Shown here one piece after another: positions 26,249 through 34,793 of a stretch of 64,000 nucleotides of DNA. The stretch covers positions 2,294,001 to 2,358,000 of the forward strand of contig NZ_CP003915.1 of NCBI RefSeq assembly GCF_000521505.1, in the 5' to 3' direction. Position 1 is the stretch's first letter. Every line of letters starts with the position of its first letter. The position numbers and the translations under genes were made by a program. The stretch comes from Advenella mimigardefordensis DPN7 (GTDB lineage: Bacteria > Pseudomonadota > Gammaproteobacteria > Burkholderiales > Burkholderiaceae_B). The notes below the pieces were generated by a model. That model did not search any database and was not told the DNA's origin. It saw only the letters and a program-made list of their open reading frames with translations.

Positions 26249-27511
26249 CGGGTTCACTGTCGCTTCGGATACGGTTCGTACAGTGTTGAATATTGTAGTG
26301 GGTACGCCAGTCGTTATTGCGAGCTTGGCTACGTCCTGCAATTGCGCAAGTGTCAATTGTGACTGCCGGTCCGCTTGCAACATCTGCTTGCCGAGTGTTG
26401 GCAAAATACGTTCCGATGCTGCACTACGGCCGGAACTGATATTAATGACACGCGACAGCTCTTCGAGTCCAAGTCCAAATCGAAAACCAAGTGCCGTACC
26501 TTCATAGGTAACGGTCTCGCATAACGCTGTTACCGCATTATTCAATAGCGACGCAAGTTCCGCATTACCAGAAGCACCGCGATCCTCGAAACGGGAATCA
26601 ACCACATCAGCGCCTGCACTGCCTGCTCGAAATTTTGTACCAGCGGCCGATTCCATAAATCCCACCATGTCTTCAAGCCTGGCTTGTCCGCCAAGCGTAT
26701 TTGCGCCCATTTGCAATAAGTTCTGTACAGCATTGATTACTGGCGTAGACACACCAATAGTTATACCCAGCATCACGGCCTGATTAATGTCTTTGAGCAT
26801 GAGCGATAAGGCAAAATCGGTAGAGGATCGCCCCTGCGCAATGGCCGGCAGCATGACCTCTGTTGTTGGATTGCGTGCAGTCCCGCTATTGAGCACTTCT
26901 ATGATGCACTCCAGCGGCAGTCCAGCTTTCACACCCATGGCAGCAAGCTCCAGCGTTCCGAGCCTGCACGCGGCATTCATCGCGTTGTTGACCATTTTCA
27001 TTGCCTGCCCATCACCAACATTGGCGCCGCAGCGAAACACTTTTTCGCTGATGGCGGTAAGTACCGGAAGTACGCGCTCGTATAGCACGTCCGATCCCCC
27101 AACCATGAGCGTGGCCTCCCCTTTCGAGACAACTTGCGGGTTGCCGGATACTGCCGCATCGATCATTGATACGCCTGCTAAAGCCAGTTTTTCCGCGATT
27201 TTCCGGGTACTTTCCGGGTGACCGCTAGTCTGGTCGATAATCAACTTACCCGCGCCCAGTCCTTTTGCCAGCCCTTGAGGCCCGAAAACAACCTGCCTCA
27301 CATCTTCGCTGCGTGGCAGGCATAGCAGCACAATATCGCTATTTCTCGCGATCTCTTCGGGCGAAGCCATGATACTTGCTCCCCGATCGCGTAATCGCAA
27401 CATGGCGGCATCATTGATGTCCCATGCGCATACCGGATAGACGCAAGACAATCGCCCTGCCAGTTCGCTGCCGAGTGCGCCCAGCCCTATATATCCTACT
27501 TTCATAGTCAT
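26225..27511 (-). CDS. Beta-hydroxyacid dehydrogenase with an extra C-terminal domain
   Basis: 428 residues, against about 290-300 for 3-hydroxyisobutyrate dehydrogenase-type enzymes. Residues 1-290 form a complete enzyme: VGYIGLGALGSELA (NAD fold), DAAVSGNPQVVSKGEATLMVGG and the catalytic Lys in GDGQAMKMVNNAMNA. Residues from about 300 to the end are a second copy of the helical C-terminal domain alone (NAELASLLNNAVTALCETVTYEG), with Ser in place of the Lys and no second nucleotide fold. The gene at 45718 has two complete copies, so this looks like a shortened version of that tandem. It heads the minus strand beyond two Bug genes and overlaps the hydrolase at 25406 tail to tail. Confidence 0.87.
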   Translation of the reverse strand: MTMKVGYIGLGALGSELAGRLSCVYPVCAWDINDAAMLRLRDRGASIMASPEEIARNSDIVLLCLPRSEDVRQVVFGPQGLAKGLGAGKLIIDQTSGHPESTRKIAEKLALAGVSMIDAAVSGNPQVVSKGEATLMVGGSDVLYERVLPVLTAISEKVFRCGANVGDGQAMKMVNNAMNAACRLGTLELAAMGVKAGLPLECIIEVLNSGTARNPTTEVMLPAIAQGRSSTDFALSLMLKDINQAVMLGITIGVSTPVINAVQNLLQMGANTLGGQARLEDMVGFMESAAGTKFRAGSAGADVVDSRFEDRGASGNAELASLLNNAVTALCETVTYEGTALGFRFGLGLEELSRVINISSGRSAASERILPTLGKQMLQADRQSQLTLAQLQDVAKLAITTGVPTTIFNTVRTVSEATVNPSESFTLR

Positions 27512-27534
27512 ACTTTTTCCATTCTTTATGATCG

Positions 27535-27563
27535 GCGATCCACCGTGTTGCTCAGCGGATCGC
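27535..27563. repeat. Inverted repeat upstream of the 27511 gene
   Basis: GCGATCC (27535-27541) and GGATCGC (27557-27563) are perfect inverted repeats with a 15-base spacer, 24 bases upstream of the ATG at 27511 in the gap 27512-27613. It could be an operator for the dehydrogenase gene or a weak terminator after the Bug gene; there is no U-tract on the minus strand. Confidence 0.35.
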
Positions 27564-27613
27564 TTCTCTTTTATGCAATGCAGTCACATCGCGCGGCTAA
27601 GTTAAGGATGAAA

Positions 27614-28585
27614 TTATTGTTTTTCTATCCCAAGCTCAGTCACTACTTTCTCGAAATACGATGCTTCCTGTTGCAGAAACTGATTGAATTCTATGGGTTG
27701 CATCAACATTGGTTCCGCACCATCCGAGCGAAAGCGTTCGCCCAATTCCTTGCTATCGAGAGCGTAATGTAACGCCTCGGAAAGCCGGCTCACCACATCC
27801 TGAGGTGTTCCCTTGGGTGCCAGCATCCCCGTCCACAGGTAATAACTGAAGTCTTTAATACCGCGCTCCTGAAGTGTCGGGACATCTGGCAGATTCGGTA
27901 ATCGGACGGTGGAGGTAACAGCAAGCGCACGCAATGTACCGGATTTCACCTGAGGTGCACCGCTGCTATAGGCTTCAAAAATCGTATCGACTCGTCCCGC
28001 TATCACATCAGGAATGGCAGGGCCGTTACCGTTGTAGGGGATATGCAGTAGATCCAACCCGGCCTGCTTAATAAACAAAGCAGCACCGATTTGCGTAGTT
28101 GTGCCCACCCCTCCCGATGCATAACTCATTTTTCCGGGATTGGTACTTGCACGTTTAACAAAGTCCGCTAGCGTTTTGTACGGACCCGAACCGCTGGTCA
28201 CCATGAGCAATGGTGACCTGAGGATAGGCCCGATGCCGGTGAAGTCGTTGATTTGATAGCCAGGATCACGTTTGACGGCTGGCAGGATAGTGACAGTGCC
28301 GGCAGTGGACAGCAAAGTATAGCCATCCGCCGGCGCATTTTTTATCGCCCTCGTTCCGATTAATGTCGCGCCGCCGGGTCTGTTTTCGACAATGACAGGC
28401 TGCCCGAGCTTCTCACTCATTTTTTCTGCAATCAGACGCGTCGACAGGTCGACCAGGCCTCCCGGACCGGTGTTTACGACGATTTTGACTGGTTTAACTG
28501 GAAAGGTGGTTGCGCTGGCTACTGGCGTAACCAAGCCAGCAAGGGCAAAACTGGCGAATACTGAATGTATTGATTTGTACAACAT
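27614..28585 (-). CDS. Bug/TctC-family periplasmic binding protein
   Basis: 323 residues from the ATG at 28585 (MLYKSIHSVFAS), with CGGAGA before it; an earlier in-frame start at 28621 lacks this. Signal peptide about 1-26 ending VASAT. Motifs: FPVKPVKIVVNTGPGGLVDLSTRLIAEKMSE, NRPGGATLIGTR, PADGYTLLSTAG, HIPYNGNGPAIPDVIAGRVD. It belongs to the same subgroup as 28694 and 50029 (RLxAEKMSE and a C-terminal sequence with a conserved YxxxE pattern). The gene at 28694 lies upstream on the same strand with a GC-rich hairpin between them. Confidence 0.92.
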   Translation of the reverse strand: MLYKSIHSVFASFALAGLVTPVASATTFPVKPVKIVVNTGPGGLVDLSTRLIAEKMSEKLGQPVIVENRPGGATLIGTRAIKNAPADGYTLLSTAGTVTILPAVKRDPGYQINDFTGIGPILRSPLLMVTSGSGPYKTLADFVKRASTNPGKMSYASGGVGTTTQIGAALFIKQAGLDLLHIPYNGNGPAIPDVIAGRVDTIFEAYSSGAPQVKSGTLRALAVTSTVRLPNLPDVPTLQERGIKDFSYYLWTGMLAPKGTPQDVVSRLSEALHYALDSKELGERFRSDGAEPMLMQPIEFNQFLQQEASYFEKVVTELGIEKQ

Positions 28586-28641
28586 GCGATCTATCTCCGA
28601 TGAGCATGCTTTCAGTGTCATGCTTGCTTATGGATGGACAA

Positions 28642-28675
28642 CCGCCGGCTGCGACGCATAGCAACTAGCCGGCGG
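28642..28675. repeat. GC-rich hairpin between two Bug genes
   Basis: CCGCCGGCT (28642-28650) and AGCCGGCGG (28667-28675) form a perfect 9-bp stem with a 16-base loop. It lies 19 bases past the stop of the minus-strand Bug gene at 28694 and upstream of the next at 28585. No U-run follows, so it may be a partial terminator or an mRNA-stabilising stem that sets different levels for the two proteins. Confidence 0.5.
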
Positions 28676-28693
28676 CAACAGCATTGCTTTTCG

Positions 28694-29665
28694 TCAGTCC
28701 CTGGGCAGTTGCAGGTCGGCAGCCACTTTCACCATATCGACGGCCTCGTTTTTATAGTAATCAGTGAAAAACGCTGGCGTTACGAATGTGGGATCGGATC
28801 CTTCCTCTATAAAACGCTTATTCAGTTCCTTAGACTCCAGCGCGTATTTGAGAGACTGGGATAGCCGGTTCACGACCTCGTTGGGCACGCCGGATGGCGC
28901 GAGCAAGCCGAGCCAAAGGGTATAGCTGAAATCTACGCCCTGCTCTTTCAGAGTCGGAACGTCCTTCAGCGATTCCATGCGTTTGTCCGAAGTGACAGCT
29001 AACGGTCGCAACTGGCCATTGCCGATGAACGGGGCACTGCTGATGTAGCCGTCAAATACCAGGTGCAACCGATTACCAATCACGTCCAGCAAAACGGGGC
29101 CATTACCCTTATAAGGCACACTGAGCATGTTCAGGCCTGTTTTGTGCAGAAAGGATGCCGCTGCCAGATGAATGGGGGTACTAACTCCGCCATGGCCATA
29201 GCTCAATTGCCCGGGGTTGGCTTTGACGCGAGCCATGAAATCCTGCAGCGTTCCTTCGGGCTGGGTTGTGCTGGTTTCGATGACCAGTGGCGAACGGGTC
29301 ATAAAACCGATACCGGTAAAGTCTTTTGCGGGATCGTAACCAGGATTGATTTTTGTTTGCGGCAATAAGGTAAAGCCGTTGGCTTGTGAGAGTAAGGTGT
29401 AACCATCGGCCTTTGCTGTCTTAACGTATCGGGTGCCGATCAGTGAACCGGCGCCAGGCCTGTTGTCCACGATAATCGTTTGTCCAAGATCTTCACTCAT
29501 TTTCTCTGCCACCAGGCGTGTAGTCAGATCGAGTGCGCCTCCGGGTGCTGCCGGCACAACAATGCGTATCGGTTTAGTCGGAAAATCTGTCGCCGCCTGA
29601 GCATTTGGCGATGTCAGCAGGAAAAACAGACTAAACGCTACTGCACTACTTACCATCCTCTTCAT
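28694..29665 (-). CDS. Bug/TctC-family periplasmic binding protein
   Basis: 323 residues. Signal peptide about 1-24 (VAFSLFFLLTSPNAQAA). Mature start FPTKPIRIVVPAAPGGALDLTTRLVAEKMSE, then NRPGAGSLIGTRYVKTAKADGYTLLSQANGFTLLP and SVPYKGNGPVLLDVIGNR. Clearly a paralog of 27614 and 50029 (same length class and loop motifs). AGGAGACACGCA precedes the ATG. A sigma-54 element (29808-29823, minus strand) is positioned to transcribe it and the genes downstream. Confidence 0.92.
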   Translation of the reverse strand: MKRMVSSAVAFSLFFLLTSPNAQAATDFPTKPIRIVVPAAPGGALDLTTRLVAEKMSEDLGQTIIVDNRPGAGSLIGTRYVKTAKADGYTLLSQANGFTLLPQTKINPGYDPAKDFTGIGFMTRSPLVIETSTTQPEGTLQDFMARVKANPGQLSYGHGGVSTPIHLAAASFLHKTGLNMLSVPYKGNGPVLLDVIGNRLHLVFDGYISSAPFIGNGQLRPLAVTSDKRMESLKDVPTLKEQGVDFSYTLWLGLLAPSGVPNEVVNRLSQSLKYALESKELNKRFIEEGSDPTFVTPAFFTDYYKNEAVDMVKVAADLQLPRD

Positions 29666-29807
29666 TGCGTGTCTCCTATAATATTTGTGTACCTGTTATG
29701 TCAGGCAAGCTTTATGGTTCATCAGCAGGATGTCGACAACGAGTGTCGTTCGCAGAACGTATACCACCCGTCACCGCAAAGAGGCCGCCCGGCTGTGTAT
29801 CGGTTCA

Positions 29808-29823
29808 AGCAAGTTGCATGCCA
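29808..29823 (-). promoter_or_regulatory. Sigma-54 (-24/-12) promoter for the Bug genes at 29665 and 28585
   Basis: On the minus strand the sequence reads TGGCATGCAACTTGCT: TGGCAYG, four free bases, TTGCT, with the exact GG-GC spacing. Expected start about 29797, 132 bases before the ATG at 29665. It is divergent from the plus-strand element at 30113, with 289 bp between them. The 29666-30235 gap has no gene that I can support. Confidence 0.68.
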
Positions 29824-30112
29824 ATTTTTCTTGTCCAGCGTCGTTGCACTTAAGGAAATAACGAGAGGCTTAAAAGTGTGGTAACCGGACATGCTGAACT
29901 TCTTCTTGTGTCCTTTCTCGTCGTATGTGTCCTTTGCATATTCGCAATTGTCTGCTCAGAAAACAATATGATTAAACACTTCCTGGATATTGCTGAGGTC
30001 ACTTCAATATACCTGTTCATTCATTTGTGGGCGAGCGTTACATAGGTGTGCATATCAATGTCAAACATTTAAGCGGAATGGGTATTTTGTCCTATTGAAA
30101 CATTAGAAATAC

Positions 30113-30128
30113 TGGCATAGAAATTGCT
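30113..30128 (+). promoter_or_regulatory. Sigma-54 (-24/-12) promoter for the 30.2 kb hydrolase and Bug genes
   Basis: TGGCATAGAAATTGCT matches TGGCAYR-N4-TTGCW with the exact spacing. Expected start about 30139, giving a leader of about 97 bases before the ATG at 30236. Between it and the divergent partner at 29808 lie two direct copies of GTGTCCTTT (about 29910 and 29931) and a GGACA...TGTCC dyad, possible activator sites. Confidence 0.65.
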
Positions 30129-30235
30129 TAAGGAGGCGTACATAATGAGGCAGGTTAACCATTGTAAGAATTTGAACTAAATTAAACCGCCAAGTGATAA
30201 ATCAGCAAATCTATGAAATGGAGGGTACTGAATAT

Positions 30236-31308
30236 ATGGGTTCTATTTCAGCATCAACTCGTGATTGGAAGCAGCCTGCACGCGACGTTTTTTTCATAGA
30301 GGGATGCTATGTGTCGGATAAAGAGTGTGAGGTTATGCAGGGAGCGATGTTTGTAGAGCATCTGTACTGTCCTGATGAAAAAAAACCTCAAGTCCCAAAA
30401 TTATATTCATCCATGGCGGCAGTCAAACTGCGGTCAATTGGCTCAACACTCCTGACGGACGGCCTGGCTGGGCCGAATACTTTGTGAATTGTGGTTTTGA
30501 TGTCTATTTGGTAGATCAACCGCAACGAGGTCGCTCAGCCTGGCATCCTGCCCATGATAATCAACTGCGCAATACATCCGTGCAACGGGTGGAAAAAATG
30601 TTTACCGCTCCAGAGCAATTTTGCTTATGGCCACAAGCAAAGCATCATAGTCAATGGCCTGGTAAAGGAAGAAAAGGTGATCCAGTATTTGATCAGTTTT
30701 ATGCTAGTCAAGTTGAATCCGTAGCGTCTGATGCTATCACCGAAAGGAATCTCCAACAGAGTGTGGCTAAATTACTGGACAAAATCGGACCTGCTATCCT
30801 GGTCACGCATTCCCAATCTGGATCGGCCGGATGGGCTATAGCCGATATCAGATCTCTAAAGGTACAGGCAATTATTGCTATTGAACCAGCCTGCCCACCA
30901 ATAATGGAACATGAGGTTTTTGGTGGCAAGATGCACTTGAGGTGGGGAGTTACCCATAACGCAATCGAATATAGTCCACCCCTTAAGAATGCAACGGAGC
31001 TAAAGCTTATTCAGGAAATCGAGAGCCAAGGCGACGATTTGTCACACTGTTGGCTACAGGTGCAACCGGCACATCAACTCCCTAATCTTGCAAATATTCC
31101 TGTACTGGTGCTGGTGTCAGAGGCAAGCTACCACGCTGCATATGATCATTGTACTGTGCAGTGGCTCCGCCAGGCTGGTGTCAATGTCGATTTTATCCGG
31201 TTGAAAGACCTTAATATTCGAGGAAACGGACACATGATGATGTTGGAGAAAAATAATATAGAAATTGCAGGCGTAGTAATTAAATGGCTTGAAACTCATG
31301 TAATTTAA
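30236..31308 (+). pseudogene. Alpha/beta hydrolase broken by a poly-A frameshift
   Basis: The first frame (ATG at 30236, GGAGG 11 bases before) gives DWKQPARDVFFIEGCYVSD and MFVEHLYCPDEKK, then stops at 30487. The other frame continues as SSPKIIFIHGGSQTAVNWLN, TPDGRPGWAEYFV and CGFDVYLVDQPQRGRSAWHP to the stop at 31308. The shift falls at a run of eight A (30378-30385); nine A join both frames into a 357-residue protein. Oxyanion HGG, nucleophile Ser in THSQSGSAGW and late His in GNGHMMMLE are all present, so the ancestor was an active esterase-type enzyme. It lies downstream of the sigma-54 element at 30113 and 21 bases before a Bug gene. Base composition is more AT-rich than in neighbouring regions. 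Sequencing error or transcriptional slippage could also explain the break. Confidence 0.8.
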
Positions 31309-31329
31309 TTTACTATCTGGAGAAGATAA

Positions 31330-32307
31330 ATGTGTAAAAATTGGACTCGCCGCCGCACCATTCTGGCTGCAATTAGTGGGATGGTTGCTATGAATATGAG
31401 CTCCGCTCAGAAATTCCCTGATCGACCTATATCGATAATTCTGCCCTATAGCCCTGGCGGTGCGTCGGATTTGTTGGCCCGTATCGTAGCTGTTTCTCTA
31501 GGAAATGAGCTTGGACAGCCAGTTGTTGTTAATAACAAGCCCGGAGCGGGCGGTGATATCGGCACACTCGCTGCGGCCTCCGCACACAAAGATGGATATA
31601 CACTCCTCTCGGTGACAAATGCGCAAATAATAAATCCTTTGATTTCAGACAGCCCAAAATATGATCTCTTAAGGGAATTCTCCCCTTTGGCTCATGTTTT
31701 CGATATTCCGCAAGTTTTAGTTGTTCCTGGTTCGGAATCGTCAAAATCAATAGAAGAATTAATAGAAAAATTAAAATCTCAAAAAGACGGAGTACTGTTC
31801 GGCTCTGGGGGGCCTGGTACCTTAGGTCATATGGTTGGTCAGCTATTTGCTCGCAATGCGGGAATGGACGCGGTTCATGTCCCGTACAAAGGAGATGGTC
31901 CCGGATTAACGGATCTAATAGGCGGCCGTCTTCATTATTACTTCACCACCCTGCCCGCTGCAGCTGCTTATATTGAAGCAAAGCGATTGCGAGCTTTAGG
32001 AATTTCGGGTAGTAAACGTGATCCTGCTTTTCCAAAGGTACCTACATTCTCGGAGTTAGATATTTTTAACGATTTCGATCCAACACTTTTTGTTGGCTAT
32101 ATGGTGCCTAAAGGAACGTCTGAGTCATTGTGTGAAACGCTTGCCACAGCAATTTTACAAGTATCTTCTCAACCCGAACTACGGCGACAATTGGGGAGTT
32201 TGGGGGCCAGTGTAGAAAATATGGGTGGCCCTCGCGTTTTATTTAATAGAATCGAGCGAGAAAAAACTATTTGGAGCGAGCTTCTAAAAGCAGGGGTACA
32301 GGGGTAG
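31330..32307 (+). CDS. Bug/TctC-family periplasmic binding protein
   Basis: 325 residues. The N-terminus has a twin-arginine look (WTRRRTILAAISGMVAMNMSSAQ), so Tat export is possible. Mature start FPDRPISIILPYSPGGASDLLARIV, then NKPGAGGDIGTLAAASAHKDGYTLLSVTNAQ and HVPYKGDGPGLTDLIGGRLHYYF. TGGAGAAG precedes the ATG. It is co-directional with the broken hydrolase and converges on the Bug gene at 32447. Codon use is clearly AT-richer than in the Bug genes at 10-29 kb, which suggests a different origin for this segment. Confidence 0.92.
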   Translation: MCKNWTRRRTILAAISGMVAMNMSSAQKFPDRPISIILPYSPGGASDLLARIVAVSLGNELGQPVVVNNKPGAGGDIGTLAAASAHKDGYTLLSVTNAQIINPLISDSPKYDLLREFSPLAHVFDIPQVLVVPGSESSKSIEELIEKLKSQKDGVLFGSGGPGTLGHMVGQLFARNAGMDAVHVPYKGDGPGLTDLIGGRLHYYFTTLPAAAAYIEAKRLRALGISGSKRDPAFPKVPTFSELDIFNDFDPTLFVGYMVPKGTSESLCETLATAILQVSSQPELRRQLGSLGASVENMGGPRVLFNRIEREKTIWSELLKAGVQG

Positions 32308-32330
32308 TCTGTCGTGTACGATGTTGACTA

Positions 32331-32371
32331 TGTTGTCAGAGGAAAATGGCGGAAATTTTCCTCTGACAACA
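32331..32371. terminator. Long perfect hairpin between convergent Bug genes
   Basis: TGTTGTCAGAGGAAAAT (32331-32347) and ATTTTCCTCTGACAACA (32355-32371) form a perfect 17-bp stem with a 7-base loop, midway between genes ending at 32307 (plus) and 32447 (minus). No U-tract flanks it; the AT pairs at the top and the position suggest a bidirectional terminator or processing site. Confidence 0.6.
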
Positions 32372-32446
32372 TCCCGCGCTTGAAAATTGAAATCGTGTAT
32401 AAAACACTAAGAAAAACAAGACGTCAATATATCAACGAAAAATAAT

Positions 32447-33433
32447 TTAAACCGGCAATGTCATGGATTTTGCCAGCTTCTGCCACACAGAAATTTGTTT
32501 CTCCGTGAATTCACGAAAGCTTGCGGGCGAAGATCGCATCGGTTCTGTGTATAAAGTATCGCGTATCTTTGCTGCAAAGGCGACCGAGGTTGCCGCTTTA
32601 TTCATCGCTGCATTTAATTGGTTTTGCGTAGCAGCAGATATGCCGGCGGGCCCTACCAAGCTAATGAAGGTATAAGGATCCAGCACATCTAAATTGTTGA
32701 ATCCAGATTCGCGTAGAGTGGGTACATCCGGCAAGTACGGTAATCTGCTGGCTGTACATACAGCAAGCGCCTTAATTTTTCCAGATTTGATCGCTTGAGT
32801 CGTGTTGAGCGTTGTCATAATGGACATGTCAATAGCCCCGCCCATCACCTCACGAATCACCTCAGCATCGGCCTTGTAGGGAATATGGGTGATTTTCACA
32901 CCTGTAGCATGAAGGAAAGCCTCTCCGGCGAAGTGACCAGAGGTGCCGACACCAGCAGACGCATAATTTAATTGACCAGGATTAGCCGCGGCGTATGTCA
33001 CCAAATCATTTAGTGTGTTTACAGGGAGTTTCTGATTACAGAAAATGACTCCGGGATTTTTGGCTGCTAACCCGATGTAACTAAAGTCCTTGAGCGGGTC
33101 ATAGATCAGGTCTTTCTTTATTGCCGGGTTCTGCACGAGTGAGCTTCCTGTTGCAGCATACAGTGTATAGCCATCTGGTGGCGAATTCAGTAATGTCCTT
33201 ATGGCATTTATCTGGTTGCCACCAGGTTTGTTGTCAACAATAACGGAGACATTTAATTGCTCCGACATTAACTGTCCATACGATCTCGCAATCACATCTG
33301 TGGTACCGCCAGGACCAAAGCCAACTATAATGCGTATTGGGCGGGACGGAAATGTTTGTGCACGAAGCGGCCGCATGAAGAGCGCTGCGGAGCTGATTAA
33401 AAGTGCCCTTCTGGATAATTTTAGGTTTTGCAT
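32447..33433 (-). CDS. Bug/TctC-family periplasmic binding protein
   Basis: 328 residues with a Tat-like leader (LKLSRRALLISSAALFMRPLRA). Mature start FPSRPIRIIVGFGPGGTTDVIARSYGQLMSEQL, then NKPGGNQINAIRTLLNSPPDGYTLYAATGSS and HIPYKADAEVIREVMGGAIDM. Its nearest relative here is 43463 (shared ARxYGQ, HIPYK-D and FYTEP/LYTEP near the end), and both are preceded by an amidohydrolase and a beta-hydroxyacid dehydrogenase gene, so the three-gene block is duplicated. AAGAGA precedes the ATG. Confidence 0.92.
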   Translation of the reverse strand: MQNLKLSRRALLISSAALFMRPLRAQTFPSRPIRIIVGFGPGGTTDVIARSYGQLMSEQLNVSVIVDNKPGGNQINAIRTLLNSPPDGYTLYAATGSSLVQNPAIKKDLIYDPLKDFSYIGLAAKNPGVIFCNQKLPVNTLNDLVTYAAANPGQLNYASAGVGTSGHFAGEAFLHATGVKITHIPYKADAEVIREVMGGAIDMSIMTTLNTTQAIKSGKIKALAVCTASRLPYLPDVPTLRESGFNNLDVLDPYTFISLVGPAGISAATQNQLNAAMNKAATSVAFAAKIRDTLYTEPMRSSPASFREFTEKQISVWQKLAKSMTLPV

Positions 33434-33541
33434 ATTGTCTCTTAATATTTATATGTTCTAGGGTAATCTACACAAGAATCCTGAATCAGGTGTCAGTGAA
33501 GTACTTTTCTAACCAAAGGTACCTTTCAACAACGACGGACG

Positions 33542-34594
33542 TTAGTCCATGTTGTAAAAACGACGAGCCGTGCCACTGAATATCATTTTCTTTTCATATT
33601 CGGAGCATCCCGCCGTCACTCTTTTAAACGTATTCCACAGAGTGCCGTATGGTACACCCGCTTTTTCTACCGGAAAATTAGACGAAGCCATACATCGATT
33701 TGCGCCAAACAATTCTATGCAGGGTTCAATATATGGGCGCCACAATTCAGCCAATTGAACAGAATCTGGCGGTTTTTTTTCTTGAGTGAAGTCAAAGTTA
33801 CCCAAACACATCAGCAACCCCCCCAGCTTTACTGATACATTGGGACATTGCGCCAGATCGCGCATGCTGGACAGCCATGCAGCGCGAACTTCGCTTCGCC
33901 TACTCTCGTAAGTTGCATAACCGAGTGGGCTTCCCAAATGATTAACTACAATCCTGGTATTTGGATGAGCTCTGGCAAGAGTGGCAACATCTTGAATTTG
34001 CGGATGAAAGACGCTTGCATCGAAACTTAAACCCATAGCAGTCAACATCTCCAAACCTATGGCAAAGGATGGGTCCAGATATAACCCAGGCCTTGCATTG
34101 GGTAACGAACCTTTTATAGTACGATCCGCATCCCACTTGGCGCCCTGACGAATACCTCGAAAGCGACCGTTGGCTACGGACATGTGAGCTTCGATAGTTT
34201 CCCTCAATTTTTCTCCAGAAGTGAGATCTGCAAAACCGACAATTGCATCGGCTACCCTGCAGGAAGTGTATATACCACTGGCTGCGATTGCGGCCATACC
34301 GGACGCGAATTCAGTTTCTCCCACGCTTTTTATATGTTCCGGCCCGCGACTCCTATACATGGAACGACACTCAATGAAGACTGTCGAATCAATCTTGTGC
34401 CCGCATGTTGCCACATCTTCAGCAAATTCCTTTACAAAATACGTATAGCCCGTTTTGTGTTCCCACAAGTGCATATGTGAGTCGATAATTGAAAGTTCGG
34501 GCTCAAGTACTGGTTCAGATTCTGCTCTACAGAGCCATCCCGGGTTGGGCGCTCGTGTTGCTGCAAAGACTGAGTTGCTACTAGTATTGTTCAT
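33542..34594 (-). CDS. Amidohydrolase-family (PF04909-type) TIM-barrel hydrolase
   Basis: 350 residues. The metal-binding HxH is in IIDSHMHLWEHKTGY near residue 40; further landmarks are FRGIRQGAKWD, VVNHLGSPLGYATYESR and NRCMASSNFPVEKAGVPYGTLW. Members of this family include 2-pyrone-4,6-dicarboxylate lactonase and resorcylate-type decarboxylases, so C-O or C-C cleavage of a ring or lactone is plausible, but the substrate is unknown. Its paralog at 44604 has the same size and motif order. It lies 108 bases upstream of the Bug gene at 32447 and downstream of the dehydrogenase at 34794 on the same strand. Confidence 0.88.
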   Translation of the reverse strand: MNNTSSNSVFAATRAPNPGWLCRAESEPVLEPELSIIDSHMHLWEHKTGYTYFVKEFAEDVATCGHKIDSTVFIECRSMYRSRGPEHIKSVGETEFASGMAAIAASGIYTSCRVADAIVGFADLTSGEKLRETIEAHMSVANGRFRGIRQGAKWDADRTIKGSLPNARPGLYLDPSFAIGLEMLTAMGLSFDASVFHPQIQDVATLARAHPNTRIVVNHLGSPLGYATYESRRSEVRAAWLSSMRDLAQCPNVSVKLGGLLMCLGNFDFTQEKKPPDSVQLAELWRPYIEPCIELFGANRCMASSNFPVEKAGVPYGTLWNTFKRVTAGCSEYEKKMIFSGTARRFYNMD

Positions 34595-34683
34595 AGGAAT
34601 ACCTAAAATTATTTATTCTGAAATGCCCATGGTTTTGTCTGTGATTCGAAGCCTAAGTAGCTGCGCTTCTTGCGAGAATATGT

Positions 34684-34731
34684 TCAATAAAACTCTGTTA
34701 ATAAGTAAGATCTTTTACAGAGTTTTATTGA
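34684..34731. repeat. 15-bp inverted repeat downstream of the 34794 gene
   Basis: TCAATAAAACTCTGT (34684-34698) and ACAGAGTTTTATTGA (34717-34731) are perfect inverted repeats with an 18-base spacer that itself contains AAGATCTT. It lies 63 bases past the stop of the minus-strand dehydrogenase gene and 90 bases upstream of the amidohydrolase ATG. A terminator or a regulator site for the amidohydrolase are both possible. Confidence 0.5.
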
Positions 34732-34793
34732 GATATTGACAAGCCAGGCAGTGCTAAATAGCATCAAACGAATACCACTGACAGACCGCCAGT

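Noticed and set aside
30145..30180. An 11-residue leader peptide (MRQVNHCKNLN) after a perfect AAGGAGG
   Set aside because: The predicted sigma-54 start (about 30139) lies downstream of the Shine-Dalgarno sequence, so that transcript could not use it; the peptide has no known motif. It might still be made from another promoter, but nothing shows one.
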